From the NCBI RefSeq assembly GCF_029989365.1, contig NZ_JAPRAQ010000040.1, positions 1 through 45,671 on the forward strand: a DNA stretch of 45,671 nt, written 5' to 3'. The position numbers and the translations under genes were made by a program. Under the pieces are notes generated by a model. It was given only the letters and a program-made list of their open reading frames with translations, did no database searches and was not told the DNA's origin. Below are positions 17,380 to 23,934 of the stretch, piece after piece. The number at the start of each line of letters is the position of its first letter. Position 1 is the first letter of the stretch. Origin of the DNA: Bradyrhizobium sp. Arg816. Its GTDB lineage: Bacteria > Pseudomonadota > Alphaproteobacteria > Rhizobiales > Xanthobacteraceae.

Positions 17380-17763
17380 ATGCCGATCCAGCATTTCGCA
17401 CCCCCGCCGCACGTCAAGGCGCCGCCGCTGTCCTTTGCCACGCGTGTCGGCGATCTCCTGTTCGTGTCCGGCATTCCCGGCTTCGACGGCAATGGCGCGT
17501 TGCCGGACGGTTTCGAGGCGCAGTTCGCCAACGTCGCCGTCAACATCAAGCGCGTGCTGGACGAAGCCGGCGCGACGGTCCGCGATCTCGTCAAGGTCAA
17601 CGTGCTGCTCACGCGCGCTTCCGACGTCGCCGCGATGAACGCACTCTATGCCGGCGCGTTCGGCCCGCCGCCCTACCCGGCGCGCACCACCTGCGTGGTG
17701 CAGGCGCTGCCCGACCCGAAAATGCTGATCGAGATCGAGGCAATTGCATCGCTGGCGAAGTGA
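17380..17763 (+). CDS. RidA/YjgF family protein
   Basis: 127 residues from ATG 17380, with GAGGTGAT upstream. The chorismate-mutase-like RidA fold is shown by LLFVSGIPGFDGNG, VNIKRVLDEAGATVRDLVK and PARTTCVVQALPDPKMLIEIEAIA. The conserved Arg102 and Glu120-region of the active site are present, so it may hydrolyse reactive enamine or imine intermediates such as 2-aminoacrylate. Divergent members of this family have other, unknown substrates. Cytosolic trimer expected. Confidence 0.9.
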   Translation: MPIQHFAPPPHVKAPPLSFATRVGDLLFVSGIPGFDGNGALPDGFEAQFANVAVNIKRVLDEAGATVRDLVKVNVLLTRASDVAAMNALYAGAFGPPPYPARTTCVVQALPDPKMLIEIEAIASLAK

Positions 17764-17774
17764 GCGACGTTTAG

Positions 17775-17816
17775 CGCGTGTGTCTTGTCGCGTGTGTCTT
17801 GGCGTATGTGTCTTGC
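17775..17816 (+). repeat. Three tandem 14-base units
   Basis: CGCGTGTGTCTTGT, CGCGTGTGTCTTGG and CGTATGTGTCTTGC in direct succession, starting 12 bases after the RidA stop. Function unknown; possibly simple slippage. Confidence 0.85.
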
Positions 17817-17946
17817 CGGGCACTCGGCCGAACCAAGTGCGCGGCTCGCTCTGACATATCCGTGAAACGGCTGCCCCTCGGCTTGCAAAGGGTCGCCTTT
17901 TACCGCACGGATTTTCGGGTCACACATCCCCACAAGGAGATTTTCT

Positions 17947-18207
17947 ATGCGTCGCGTTCTCGCCCTCTGTGCCGTTGCCGGCATCGCCACCTCCGCGTTT
18001 GCCGTGCCGGCTTCGGCGGCGGTCGGCTATTACGTGATCCGCTGGGACAACACCGGCATCTGCCAGGTCTGGAACGAGGACCTGAAGTACAAGCCGTTCC
18101 AGTGGGGCGCGTCGACCTACAAGATCGTCAGCAAGCCGCTCCCGACCTTCACCGCGGCTTCGGATCTCCAGATCAAGCTGCGCTCGGAGCGCCGCTGCAC
18201 GCTCTGA
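17947..18207 (+). CDS. Small exported protein, tandem paralogue 1
   Basis: 86 residues with CAAGGAG upstream. Signal peptide about 1-25 (FAVPASA). The mature part, about 60 residues, has YYVIRWDNTGICQVWNED and ends in RRCTL, with two cysteines likely to pair after export. It shares its layout with the protein encoded at 18446: RW-(D/Q)(N/D)TG-(I/F)CQ-(V/I)W at the same position, a late P-T-F-(T/V), and a penultimate-region Cys. Such short secreted proteins are common in Bradyrhizobium and uncharacterised. A terminator separates the two genes, so they are independent units. Confidence 0.78.
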   Translation: MRRVLALCAVAGIATSAFAVPASAAVGYYVIRWDNTGICQVWNEDLKYKPFQWGASTYKIVSKPLPTFTAASDLQIKLRSERRCTL

Positions 18208-18232
18208 GCGTCACGCGACGAATTTGATTTTG

Positions 18233-18263
18233 AGGGCGGGCCGCGCGAGCGACCCGCCCTTTT
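18233..18263 (+). terminator. Rho-independent terminator
   Basis: Stem AGGGCGGG / CCCGCCCT with a 12-base loop followed by TTTCC, 26 bases after the first small exported protein. Confidence 0.75.
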
Positions 18264-18445
18264 CCTTTGCAGGCGTGCGCTAGTTTTCCGGCTCAAATGA
18301 CGCATTTCCTGCGCGCACGCTTTGAACCTGATCCGCCGGCGGAACTACTCACATCTTGTCCGGGGCGCATCCCCAAAAGCGCCCCACACCATCCCTCCCG
18401 TCATTGTCGGGAGGTGCATCACATCTTTCATTCGAGGAGCTGATC

Positions 18446-18697
18446 ATGCGTCGTATTTCCGTGCTGTGCGCTGCTGCCGGTGTTGCCGTCACTGCCTTCG
18501 TCGCCGCGAGCCCTGCCGAAGCCAGCTATCACCTGATCCGCTGGCAGGACACCGGCTTCTGCCAGATCTGGGACGAGAGCATCCCGACCGCACCATGGCC
18601 CTCCGACTTTGCCCGCGTCAGCGCGACCGTGCCGACCTTCGTCGACGCACTCGTGCTGAAGGATCACGCGTTGAAGAACGGCCAGTGCACCTGGTAA
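18446..18697 (+). CDS. Small exported protein, tandem paralogue 2
   Basis: 83 residues from ATG 18446, with CGAGGAGCTGATC upstream. Signal peptide about 1-27 (AASPAEA). Mature part SYHLIRWQDTGFCQIWDE, ending in NGQCTW. It is a diverged duplicate of the gene at 17947: same start MRR(V/I), same RW-x-x-TG-x-CQ-x-W block, same position of the last Cys. No catalytic motif. Function unknown. Its own terminator follows. Confidence 0.78.
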   Translation: MRRISVLCAAAGVAVTAFVAASPAEASYHLIRWQDTGFCQIWDESIPTAPWPSDFARVSATVPTFVDALVLKDHALKNGQCTW

Positions 18698-18717
18698 AAC
18701 TTCGATCGGCGGATGAC

Positions 18718-18758
18718 GAGCGGGCAATGGCGCGATGCGTCCTTGCCCGCTCTTTTTT
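18718..18758 (+). terminator. Rho-independent terminator
   Basis: 10-bp stem GAGCGGGCAA / TTGCCCGCTC with a 15-base loop, followed by six Ts. Ends the second small exported gene, 20 bases after its stop. Confidence 0.85.
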
Positions 18759-18802
18759 GTGTGCACAGAGCGGACCGCCGAGGCGCAAGCGACAGCGCGC
18801 GC

Positions 18803-19288
18803 TCACGCGTCCTTGTGCGCACCTGGATGGATCAGGATGTCGCGCGCGGCGGCGAGGTCGATGAAGGCCTGCGCGCTGCCACCCTGGTCGGGATGCTTGC
18901 CCTTGGCGGCGCGGCGGTAGGCCTGGTTGATGTCGTCGCAGGTGAGCTGCACGGCAAGCGGCAGGCCAAGCATCCTGCGGGCACGATCTTCGCTGGAGAG
19001 CTGCTTCGGCATGGCGTTGCGGCGGCCGAAGCGCGGCGCGGTGAGATCATGAACGACCTCGAGGATCACGCCGACGCGACGCTGGGCTGCCAGCGTGACG
19101 CTGTGATCGTCATTGTCCACGGCCTGGCGCAGCACCGGAAGCGCCTGCTCGGCTGCCTGGCGCAGCGTGGCATCCGTGCTCATGCGCACGATCTCGGCCA
19201 CGAGCCGGCCCGCCTCGGCCCAGTCGGCCGGCTGCGCCGACCGCAGGCGTTCGAGAGCGAGTTTCCAGACTTCAAGCCGTCCCATCAT
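18803..19288 (-). CDS. DnaJ-like protein with C-terminal J domain
   Basis: 161 residues from ATG 19288; a TTG at 19306 is in frame, and neither has a clear ribosome site. The N-terminal about 95 residues are helical and resemble no family I can name (LEVWKLALERLRSAQPADW, LRQAAEQALPVLRQAV). The C-terminal part reads LTCDDINQAYRRAAKGKHPD-QGGSAQAFIDLAAARDIL, a J domain with an intact HPD triad, so it should stimulate the ATPase of an Hsp70 (DnaK). A J domain placed at the very end is the mark of specialised co-chaperones rather than DnaJ itself. Client unknown. The next gene, an SDR, is divergent. Confidence 0.8.
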   Translation of the reverse strand: MMGRLEVWKLALERLRSAQPADWAEAGRLVAEIVRMSTDATLRQAAEQALPVLRQAVDNDDHSVTLAAQRRVGVILEVVHDLTAPRFGRRNAMPKQLSSEDRARRMLGLPLAVQLTCDDINQAYRRAAKGKHPDQGGSAQAFIDLAAARDILIHPGAHKDA

Positions 19289-19399
19289 GCGCGCAACGTT
19301 TAGCAATGAGGATCAGTATGCCAAGCCGGCCGTTTCCGCCCCCTTAATTTCGAGTTAGCCTTTCATGAAACTTCGAAACGAATCCGGGAGGAAATTGTC

Positions 19400-20167
19400 A
19401 TGGCATTGCTCGCAAACCACATAGCCGTCGTCACGGGCGCCGGATCCGGCATCGGCCGGGCGATCGCGGTCGGCTACGCCCGCGAGGGCGCGCAAGTGGT
19501 GCTGCTCGACGTCAACGCCGACACGGTCGCGGAGGCCGCGCAGGAGATCCGCAAGGCCGGCGGCAAGGCCGAGAGCTTTGCGCTCGATGTGACGAAGCGT
19601 GACGACTGCTTTGCGCTCGCCAGCCAGGTCGCCGACAAGGTCGGGCAGGTCTCGATCCTCGTCAACAATGCCGGCATCACCCGCCGCAACGCCTTCACCG
19701 CGGACACGGAGACGGTGGCGAAGGACTGGAACGACATCATCTCGCTCAACCTCAACGGCGTCTTCAACGTGACGCAGGCGTTCCTCGCGCCGCTGCGGGC
19801 CGCCAAGGGCCGCATCGTCAATATCGGCTCGATCCAGTCCTTCGTGCATCTGCGCACGCCGAGCTCGGCGGCGTATACGACCTCGAAGCACGGCGTGCTC
19901 GGCTTCACCAAGGCGCTTGCGGTCGAGCTCGGCAAGGAAGGCGTGCGCGTCAATGCGATCGGGCCGGGCTTCATCGAGACCAACATCAACGCCAACGTGC
20001 GCGCGACCAATCCGGCGCTGGTGCAGGCCTTCGTCGATCACACCCCGCTGGCGCGCACCGGCAAGCCCGAGGACATCGTGGGCCCCGCGATCTTCCTGGC
20101 GTCGGACCTGTCGGCCTATGTCACGGGGACGATCGTGATGGTGGACGGCGGGTACCGGACGGTGTGA
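19400..20167 (+). CDS. SDR-family oxidoreductase (FabG-like)
   Basis: 255 residues. TGAGSGIGRAIA at about residues 12-23 binds NAD(P); NNAG near 90; catalytic Ser in NIGSIQSF, Tyr-x3-Lys in YTTSK; C-terminal GTIVMVDGGYRTV. Classical SDR of standard length. Sequence details (AYTTSKHGVLGFTKALAVEL, GPGFIETNIN) put it among polyol/gluconate or 3-oxoacyl reductases; the substrate cannot be told. GGGAGGAAATTGTC precedes the ATG. Single gene, not in an operon with the Fis-type protein downstream. Confidence 0.88.
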   Translation: MALLANHIAVVTGAGSGIGRAIAVGYAREGAQVVLLDVNADTVAEAAQEIRKAGGKAESFALDVTKRDDCFALASQVADKVGQVSILVNNAGITRRNAFTADTETVAKDWNDIISLNLNGVFNVTQAFLAPLRAAKGRIVNIGSIQSFVHLRTPSSAAYTTSKHGVLGFTKALAVELGKEGVRVNAIGPGFIETNINANVRATNPALVQAFVDHTPLARTGKPEDIVGPAIFLASDLSAYVTGTIVMVDGGYRTV

Positions 20168-20372
20168 GCGGGGCGCGCAAAATCGGTCCGCATCGCTATG
20201 CATCCCGTGCCAATCGCGGCACCTTCGCGGCAATCCCAAGGTCAATTGGTGCGATCGCCCGCGATTAACCACTCGTTAACCAAACCCGCCCACCGTAGAT
20301 CTACGGCTAGGGGGCCGTTGGTTCTCGATCGCTTCCAAAGATGGAAGCGGGCGTTGATCGGGAGGTGTGTTG

Positions 20373-20621
20373 ATGACCACTGTTCATGTCGCTGCGTCCG
20401 ATCCGGGCGCGCAATTTCTTGCCCCTAACGAAATCGTTCCGCTGTTGATCGGCGCGACCGTCGACGAAGTCGAGCGCGAGCTCGTGCTCCAAACGCTCGC
20501 ACGCTGCGACGGCAACCGCACGCGCGCATCGCGCGTGCTCGGCCTGTCGGTGCGCACGTTGCGCAACAAGATCAGGATCTATGCGGCGTCCGGCATCGAC
20601 GTGCCCGCGTATCACGACTAG
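20373..20621 (+). CDS. Fis-type helix-turn-helix DNA-binding protein
   Basis: 82 residues from ATG 20373, placed 7 bases after GGAGG. The N-terminal half is short and low in motifs. The C-terminal half, EVERELVLQTLARCDGNRT followed by RASRVLGLSVRTLRNKIRIY, is an HTH_8 domain as found at the end of NtrC/FlbD-type activators and in Fis. No AAA or receiver domain, so it resembles a free DNA-binding domain, possibly an architectural or antagonistic regulator. Family widespread in Bradyrhizobium; target unknown. Confidence 0.82.
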   Translation: MTTVHVAASDPGAQFLAPNEIVPLLIGATVDEVERELVLQTLARCDGNRTRASRVLGLSVRTLRNKIRIYAASGIDVPAYHD

Positions 20622-20733
20622 CACGCGACGCGGGCACGATTGGTGTTGATCAAGCCCGGCGCAAGGCGCCGGCGGAATTGCTGCTGTCGTCAAACGCCGC
20701 TAAGTAGCTTGCTTCCTTAGAGGGAGTAGTGGC

Positions 20734-21216
20734 GTGGCAGACGATCAGGGACGGCAGGGGCCGCGTGGGCGGCAGGGCGAGCCGGGACGGCCGGGACCGC
20801 AGGGGCATCCCGGCAAGCGGGGGCCGGACGGCGCGCGTGGCAAGCCGGGACCGCAGGGCAAGCCCGGGGCGGCTGGAAAGGCCGGCGCGCAGGGCAAGGC
20901 CGGCCTGCCGGGCAAGCCAGGCGAAGCCGGCGCGCGGGGCGCGGCCGGGCCGGCGGGGCCGCAAGGCCCACGCGGCGAGGCCGGACCGCCCGGCCAGCTG
21001 CCGTCAATCGAGCAGGTGCTGCCGTGGCTCGATCAACTCTTCGACGCCTGGGACGAGCGCCGCCGCCAGCGCGAGCGCGAAGCCGCCGAGCGCGAGGCGC
21101 TGGAAGCCGCCGTGCATGAGGTTGACGAGGCGATCGTCGATGACGATGCCGACGACGGCGAAGGCGACGATCACAGGAAGAAGAAGAAAAAGAAGAAGCA
21201 CGGCCACAAGGACTAG
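20734..21216 (+). CDS. Collagen-like protein with acidic stalk and polylysine tail
   Basis: 160 residues from GTG 20734 (AGGGAG upstream). Residues 6-87 form 28 uninterrupted Gly-X-Y triplets, rich in GKP, GPQ and GxA, as in a collagen triple helix. Then QLPSIEQVLPWLDQLFDAW (a likely trimerisation or docking helix), an Arg/Glu-rich helix (ERRRQREREAAEREALE, coiled-coil potential), an Asp/Glu stretch and a C-terminal KKKKKKKHGHKD. No signal peptide or TM segment is visible, unusual for bacterial collagens, which are mostly surface-exposed. It shares its stop region with the convergent membrane-protein gene. Function unknown. Confidence 0.85.
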   Translation: MADDQGRQGPRGRQGEPGRPGPQGHPGKRGPDGARGKPGPQGKPGAAGKAGAQGKAGLPGKPGEAGARGAAGPAGPQGPRGEAGPPGQLPSIEQVLPWLDQLFDAWDERRRQREREAAEREALEAAVHEVDEAIVDDDADDGEGDDHRKKKKKKKHGHKD

Positions 21217-21452
21217 GCGGGCGGAAGTTGCTTCGGTGCCCCGGAGGACTCGTCCTTGCGCGGCAGCATGCCCATGCGCTCGAACTGCCAGCGCATGGCG
21301 CGGTACCAGAGATAGCCGACCAGCGTCCCGAGCAGCGTCAGGATGACGAGGTTGACGCTGCTGTAGGAGCCGCTCCACCACATCATCCATGCGGTCCACA
21401 GCACGGTGAAGGTGACGGCACCTGCTCTGAGAGGAATAAGGGGGCGGCTCAT
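21213..21452 (-). CDS. Small membrane protein
   Basis: 79 residues from ATG 21452 (CCCGGAGCACGACC upstream). Two probable TM segments: residues about 10-28 (AVTFTVLWTAWMMWW) and 33-50 (VNLVILTLLGTLVGYLWY). The cytosolic tail RAMRWQFERMGMLPRKDESS is basic then polar. Its stop codon overlaps that of the convergent collagen-like gene (shared CTAG at 21213-21216). No known family recognised. Confidence 0.65.
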   Translation of the reverse strand: MSRPLIPLRAGAVTFTVLWTAWMMWWSGSYSSVNLVILTLLGTLVGYLWYRAMRWQFERMGMLPRKDESSGAPKQLPPA

Positions 21453-21549
21453 GGTCGTGCTCCGGGCTGTCAAAACCCCGGCGCACATCATTGCAATTTG
21501 AGGCCGCTCTCACCGTGAGCCAGATCACGGAACGGACGCAGGAGACCGG

Positions 21550-21816
21550 CTAACCGAACCGCAGCCGCGAACGCTCCTTGGCCTTCTCCGCCTCGATCTC
21601 ACGGTCCCGCGCCGGCGCATGGGTGTGCAGCGAAGCCAGGAGCTTTCGCGCGGCCTCCGACACTTCCGCGACCGCCAGCTCGAAGGCCTCTTCATTGGCC
21701 TGCGACGGCTTGTTGAAACCGGAAAGCTTGCGCACGAACTGGAGCGCACTGGCGTGGATCTCGTCCTCCGTCGCGGGCGGCTCGAAGTTGAACAGCGTCT
21801 TGATGTTGCGGCACAT
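21550..21816 (-). CDS. DUF2277 family protein
   Basis: 88 residues from ATG 21816 with GGAGAGCCTGC upstream. The sequence MCRNIKTLFNFEPPATEDEI, then ALQFVRKLSGFNKPS and ASLHTHAPARDR, is the conserved pattern of DUF2277: an MCRNI start, a Lys-Pro-Ser turn and a TxAPxR block. The family is common in soil bacteria; structure and role are unknown. Stand-alone gene. Confidence 0.88.
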   Translation of the reverse strand: MCRNIKTLFNFEPPATEDEIHASALQFVRKLSGFNKPSQANEEAFELAVAEVSEAARKLLASLHTHAPARDREIEAEKAKERSRLRFG

Positions 21817-22060
21817 GCAGGCTCTCCAGTAGCGGTGTTCCCCTGAGGACGATCGGCGAGGCCGAAATCCTACATCCCGGAAGCAGCCGTGTCATAGGCA
21901 GGATCAGCCATATCTGGTCCGCGACTATTCCCCTTGCGCGCCGCACCATCGGGGAATGTTTTTCGGGGGGCGATGATGGGTCCGGTCTCGATCCTCCGTG
22001 ACCAGCTGATAAGATCGCTCCAACGCGGCCGCCGACCATGAGCCGCATGGGGACAGAAAC

Positions 22061-23122
22061 ATGAAAACGTCTTGCGCGGCGCTAGCGGCCATCCTGCTGT
22101 CCATCGCAATGCCGGCTATGGCCGCCGATTATCCAGCACCGAAGCAAGGCGACTGGATCGCCAAGGATTTCAAGTTCCACACCGGCGAGACCATGCCGGA
22201 ATTGAAGCTGCACTACACCACTGTCGGCGAGCCCTCTGGCCAGCCCGTGCTGGTGCTGCACGGCACCGGCGGCTCGGGCGCGAGCATGCTGTCGCCCGCC
22301 TTCGCCGGCGAGCTGTTCGGCGCGGGACAGCCGCTCGACGCATCCAAATATTACATCATCCTCCCCGACGCGATCGGCCACGGCAAATCGTCAAAACCGT
22401 CGGACGGCATGAAGACGGGCTTCCCGACATACAATTACGACGACATGGTCGAGGCGCAGCATCGCCTCGTGAAGGAGGGCCTCGGCGTCAAGCATCTGCG
22501 GCTCGTGATCGGCAATTCGATGGGCGGCATGCAAACGTGGCTGTGGGGCGAGAAATATCCGCAGGAGATGGACGCACTGGTGCCGATGGCCTCGCAGCCG
22601 ACCGAGATGGCCTCACGCAACTGGATGATGCGGCGGATCATGCTCGACACCATCCGCAACGATCCCAACTATAATGGCGGCAATTACACCAGCCAGCCGC
22701 GCGTGATGAAATACGCCATCACCGCCTACGGCATCGCCAGCATCGGCGGCACGCTCGCCTATCAGCAACAGGCGCCGTCCGCGGCGAAGGCCGACAAGAT
22801 CGTCGATGAGCGGCTGGCGACACCGATCACGTCCGATGCCAATGACTTCCTCTACCAGTGGGGCTCCTCGCAAGACTACAATGCCGGCGACAAGCTCGAG
22901 CAGATCGAGGCGACGCTGCTGCTGATCAATTCCGCCGACGACGAGCGCAACCCGCCGGAGACCGGCATCACGGACGCCGCGATGAAGCGGGTCAAGAACG
23001 GCAAGCTGTATCTGATCCCCGCGAGCACCGAGACGCGCGGCCACGGCACCACCGGCAACGCGAAATTCTACGTCGAGCAGATCAGGCAATTACTGCAAAC
23101 CGCGCCGCAGCGGACGATGTAG
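22061..23122 (+). CDS. Exported alpha/beta hydrolase (homoserine O-acetyltransferase-like fold)
   Basis: 353 residues with a signal peptide at about 1-22 (AMPAMAA). Typical alpha/beta hydrolase core: oxyanion region VLHGTGGSG (about 66-73), nucleophile elbow GNSMGG with Ser153, Asp293/294 in NSADDERNPPE, His328 in RGHGTTGN. The insertion and the elbow context (HLRLVIGNSMGGMQTWLW, YPQEMDALVPMASQP) follow the MetX/DhmA branch, which includes homoserine acetyltransferases and relatives with esterase activity. Because the protein is exported, an esterase role is more likely than MetX. GGGGACAG lies upstream of the ATG. Confidence 0.82.
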   Translation: MKTSCAALAAILLSIAMPAMAADYPAPKQGDWIAKDFKFHTGETMPELKLHYTTVGEPSGQPVLVLHGTGGSGASMLSPAFAGELFGAGQPLDASKYYIILPDAIGHGKSSKPSDGMKTGFPTYNYDDMVEAQHRLVKEGLGVKHLRLVIGNSMGGMQTWLWGEKYPQEMDALVPMASQPTEMASRNWMMRRIMLDTIRNDPNYNGGNYTSQPRVMKYAITAYGIASIGGTLAYQQQAPSAAKADKIVDERLATPITSDANDFLYQWGSSQDYNAGDKLEQIEATLLLINSADDERNPPETGITDAAMKRVKNGKLYLIPASTETRGHGTTGNAKFYVEQIRQLLQTAPQRTM

Positions 23123-23287
23123 CGCGGCAGACCGCTCATATCGCAACGCATCATGTGCGGCAACTCTCACGCCGCATATTATTTGAGCATGCATTGCGCT
23201 CACAGCTCAGGCTTAATCGCATCAAGGATACGAATCGAACGCGACGCGATCGCGCGCAGTCGGCGCGCGACGCAGGGAGGAGTTCGC

Positions 23288-23641
23288 ATGCACAGGCTCG
23301 CGCTGTGCGTTTGGCTGGCCGCGACGATGGCGCAGACGAGCGCCGCGTTCGCGTTCGACAACGGCCAATACGACCATGTGCCGCCCGACATCCGCGCCTG
23401 GTTCAAGAGCGTGATCGCGCCGAACGGCGTGCCCTGCTGCGACATCTCCGACGGCCATCGCACCGACTACGACGTGCGAGGCGGCACCTATTGGGTACCG
23501 ATCGAGGGACAGTGGATGGAGGTGCCCGAGCGCGCCATCATCCGCGATCGCGGCAATCCGGTCGGCCAGGCCGTTGTGTGGTACGTTCACCACCGCGGCG
23601 CCATCATCATCAGTTGCTTCGTGCCGGCCGATGCGGTGTAG
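23288..23641 (+). CDS. Exported protein with a CC-x-x-S motif, unknown function
   Basis: 117 residues from ATG 23288, with a strong GGGAGGAG upstream. Signal peptide 1-22 (TSAAFAF). Conserved features: Cys50-Cys51 in GVPCCDISDGHRTD, GGTYWVPIEGQWMEVP and a late Cys in ISCFVPADAV. The paired cysteines could bind a metal or a third cysteine. Similar proteins occur across rhizobia with no assigned role. Convergent with the minus-strand small gene at 23647, 5 bases apart. Confidence 0.75.
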   Translation: MHRLALCVWLAATMAQTSAAFAFDNGQYDHVPPDIRAWFKSVIAPNGVPCCDISDGHRTDYDVRGGTYWVPIEGQWMEVPERAIIRDRGNPVGQAVVWYVHHRGAIIISCFVPADAV

Positions 23642-23646
23642 GCCAT

Positions 23647-23889
23647 TCAGGCCTTGAGGTCTCGCCTGGGCGAGGCCTCGACATATTCGATGTCATCGCC
23701 GAAATCGTCGAGCGCGGCACGAACGGATTTGGCGTCGGCCTCGGCGACGGTGAAGATCGCGGCGAGGCTTTGCCGCTTCTGTCCCGGAAACAGGCTCTCG
23801 GCGGCATAGCCGGCATCGCCGAGCGTCTTGATGATCTTGCGCCGCCGGCGCTGATCGACATGGTCGTGGAATTTGAATTGCACGGACAT
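23647..23889 (-). CDS. Small protein, possible subtilase propeptide-like (I9-type) inhibitor
   Basis: 80 residues. The predicted order strand-helix-strand-strand-helix-strand fits a ferredoxin-like fold: VQFKFHDHV, RRKIIKTLGDAG, SLAAIFTVAE, DAKSVRAALDDFG, IEYVEASPRR. The end (DDIEYVEAS) resembles the end of subtilase prodomains, as does the VDLVEPVPNR in the protease encoded just upstream on the same strand. The gene starts 46 bases after that protease gene. A role as free inhibitor or folding helper is inference only; it may equally be an unrelated regulator. No signal peptide. Confidence 0.55.
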   Translation of the reverse strand: MSVQFKFHDHVDQRRRRKIIKTLGDAGYAAESLFPGQKRQSLAAIFTVAEADAKSVRAALDDFGDDIEYVEASPRRDLKA

Positions 23890-23934
23890 GATGCAAAGCT
23901 AGCCGCTCGCGGCGCCCGATCAAGGTCGCAGAAT

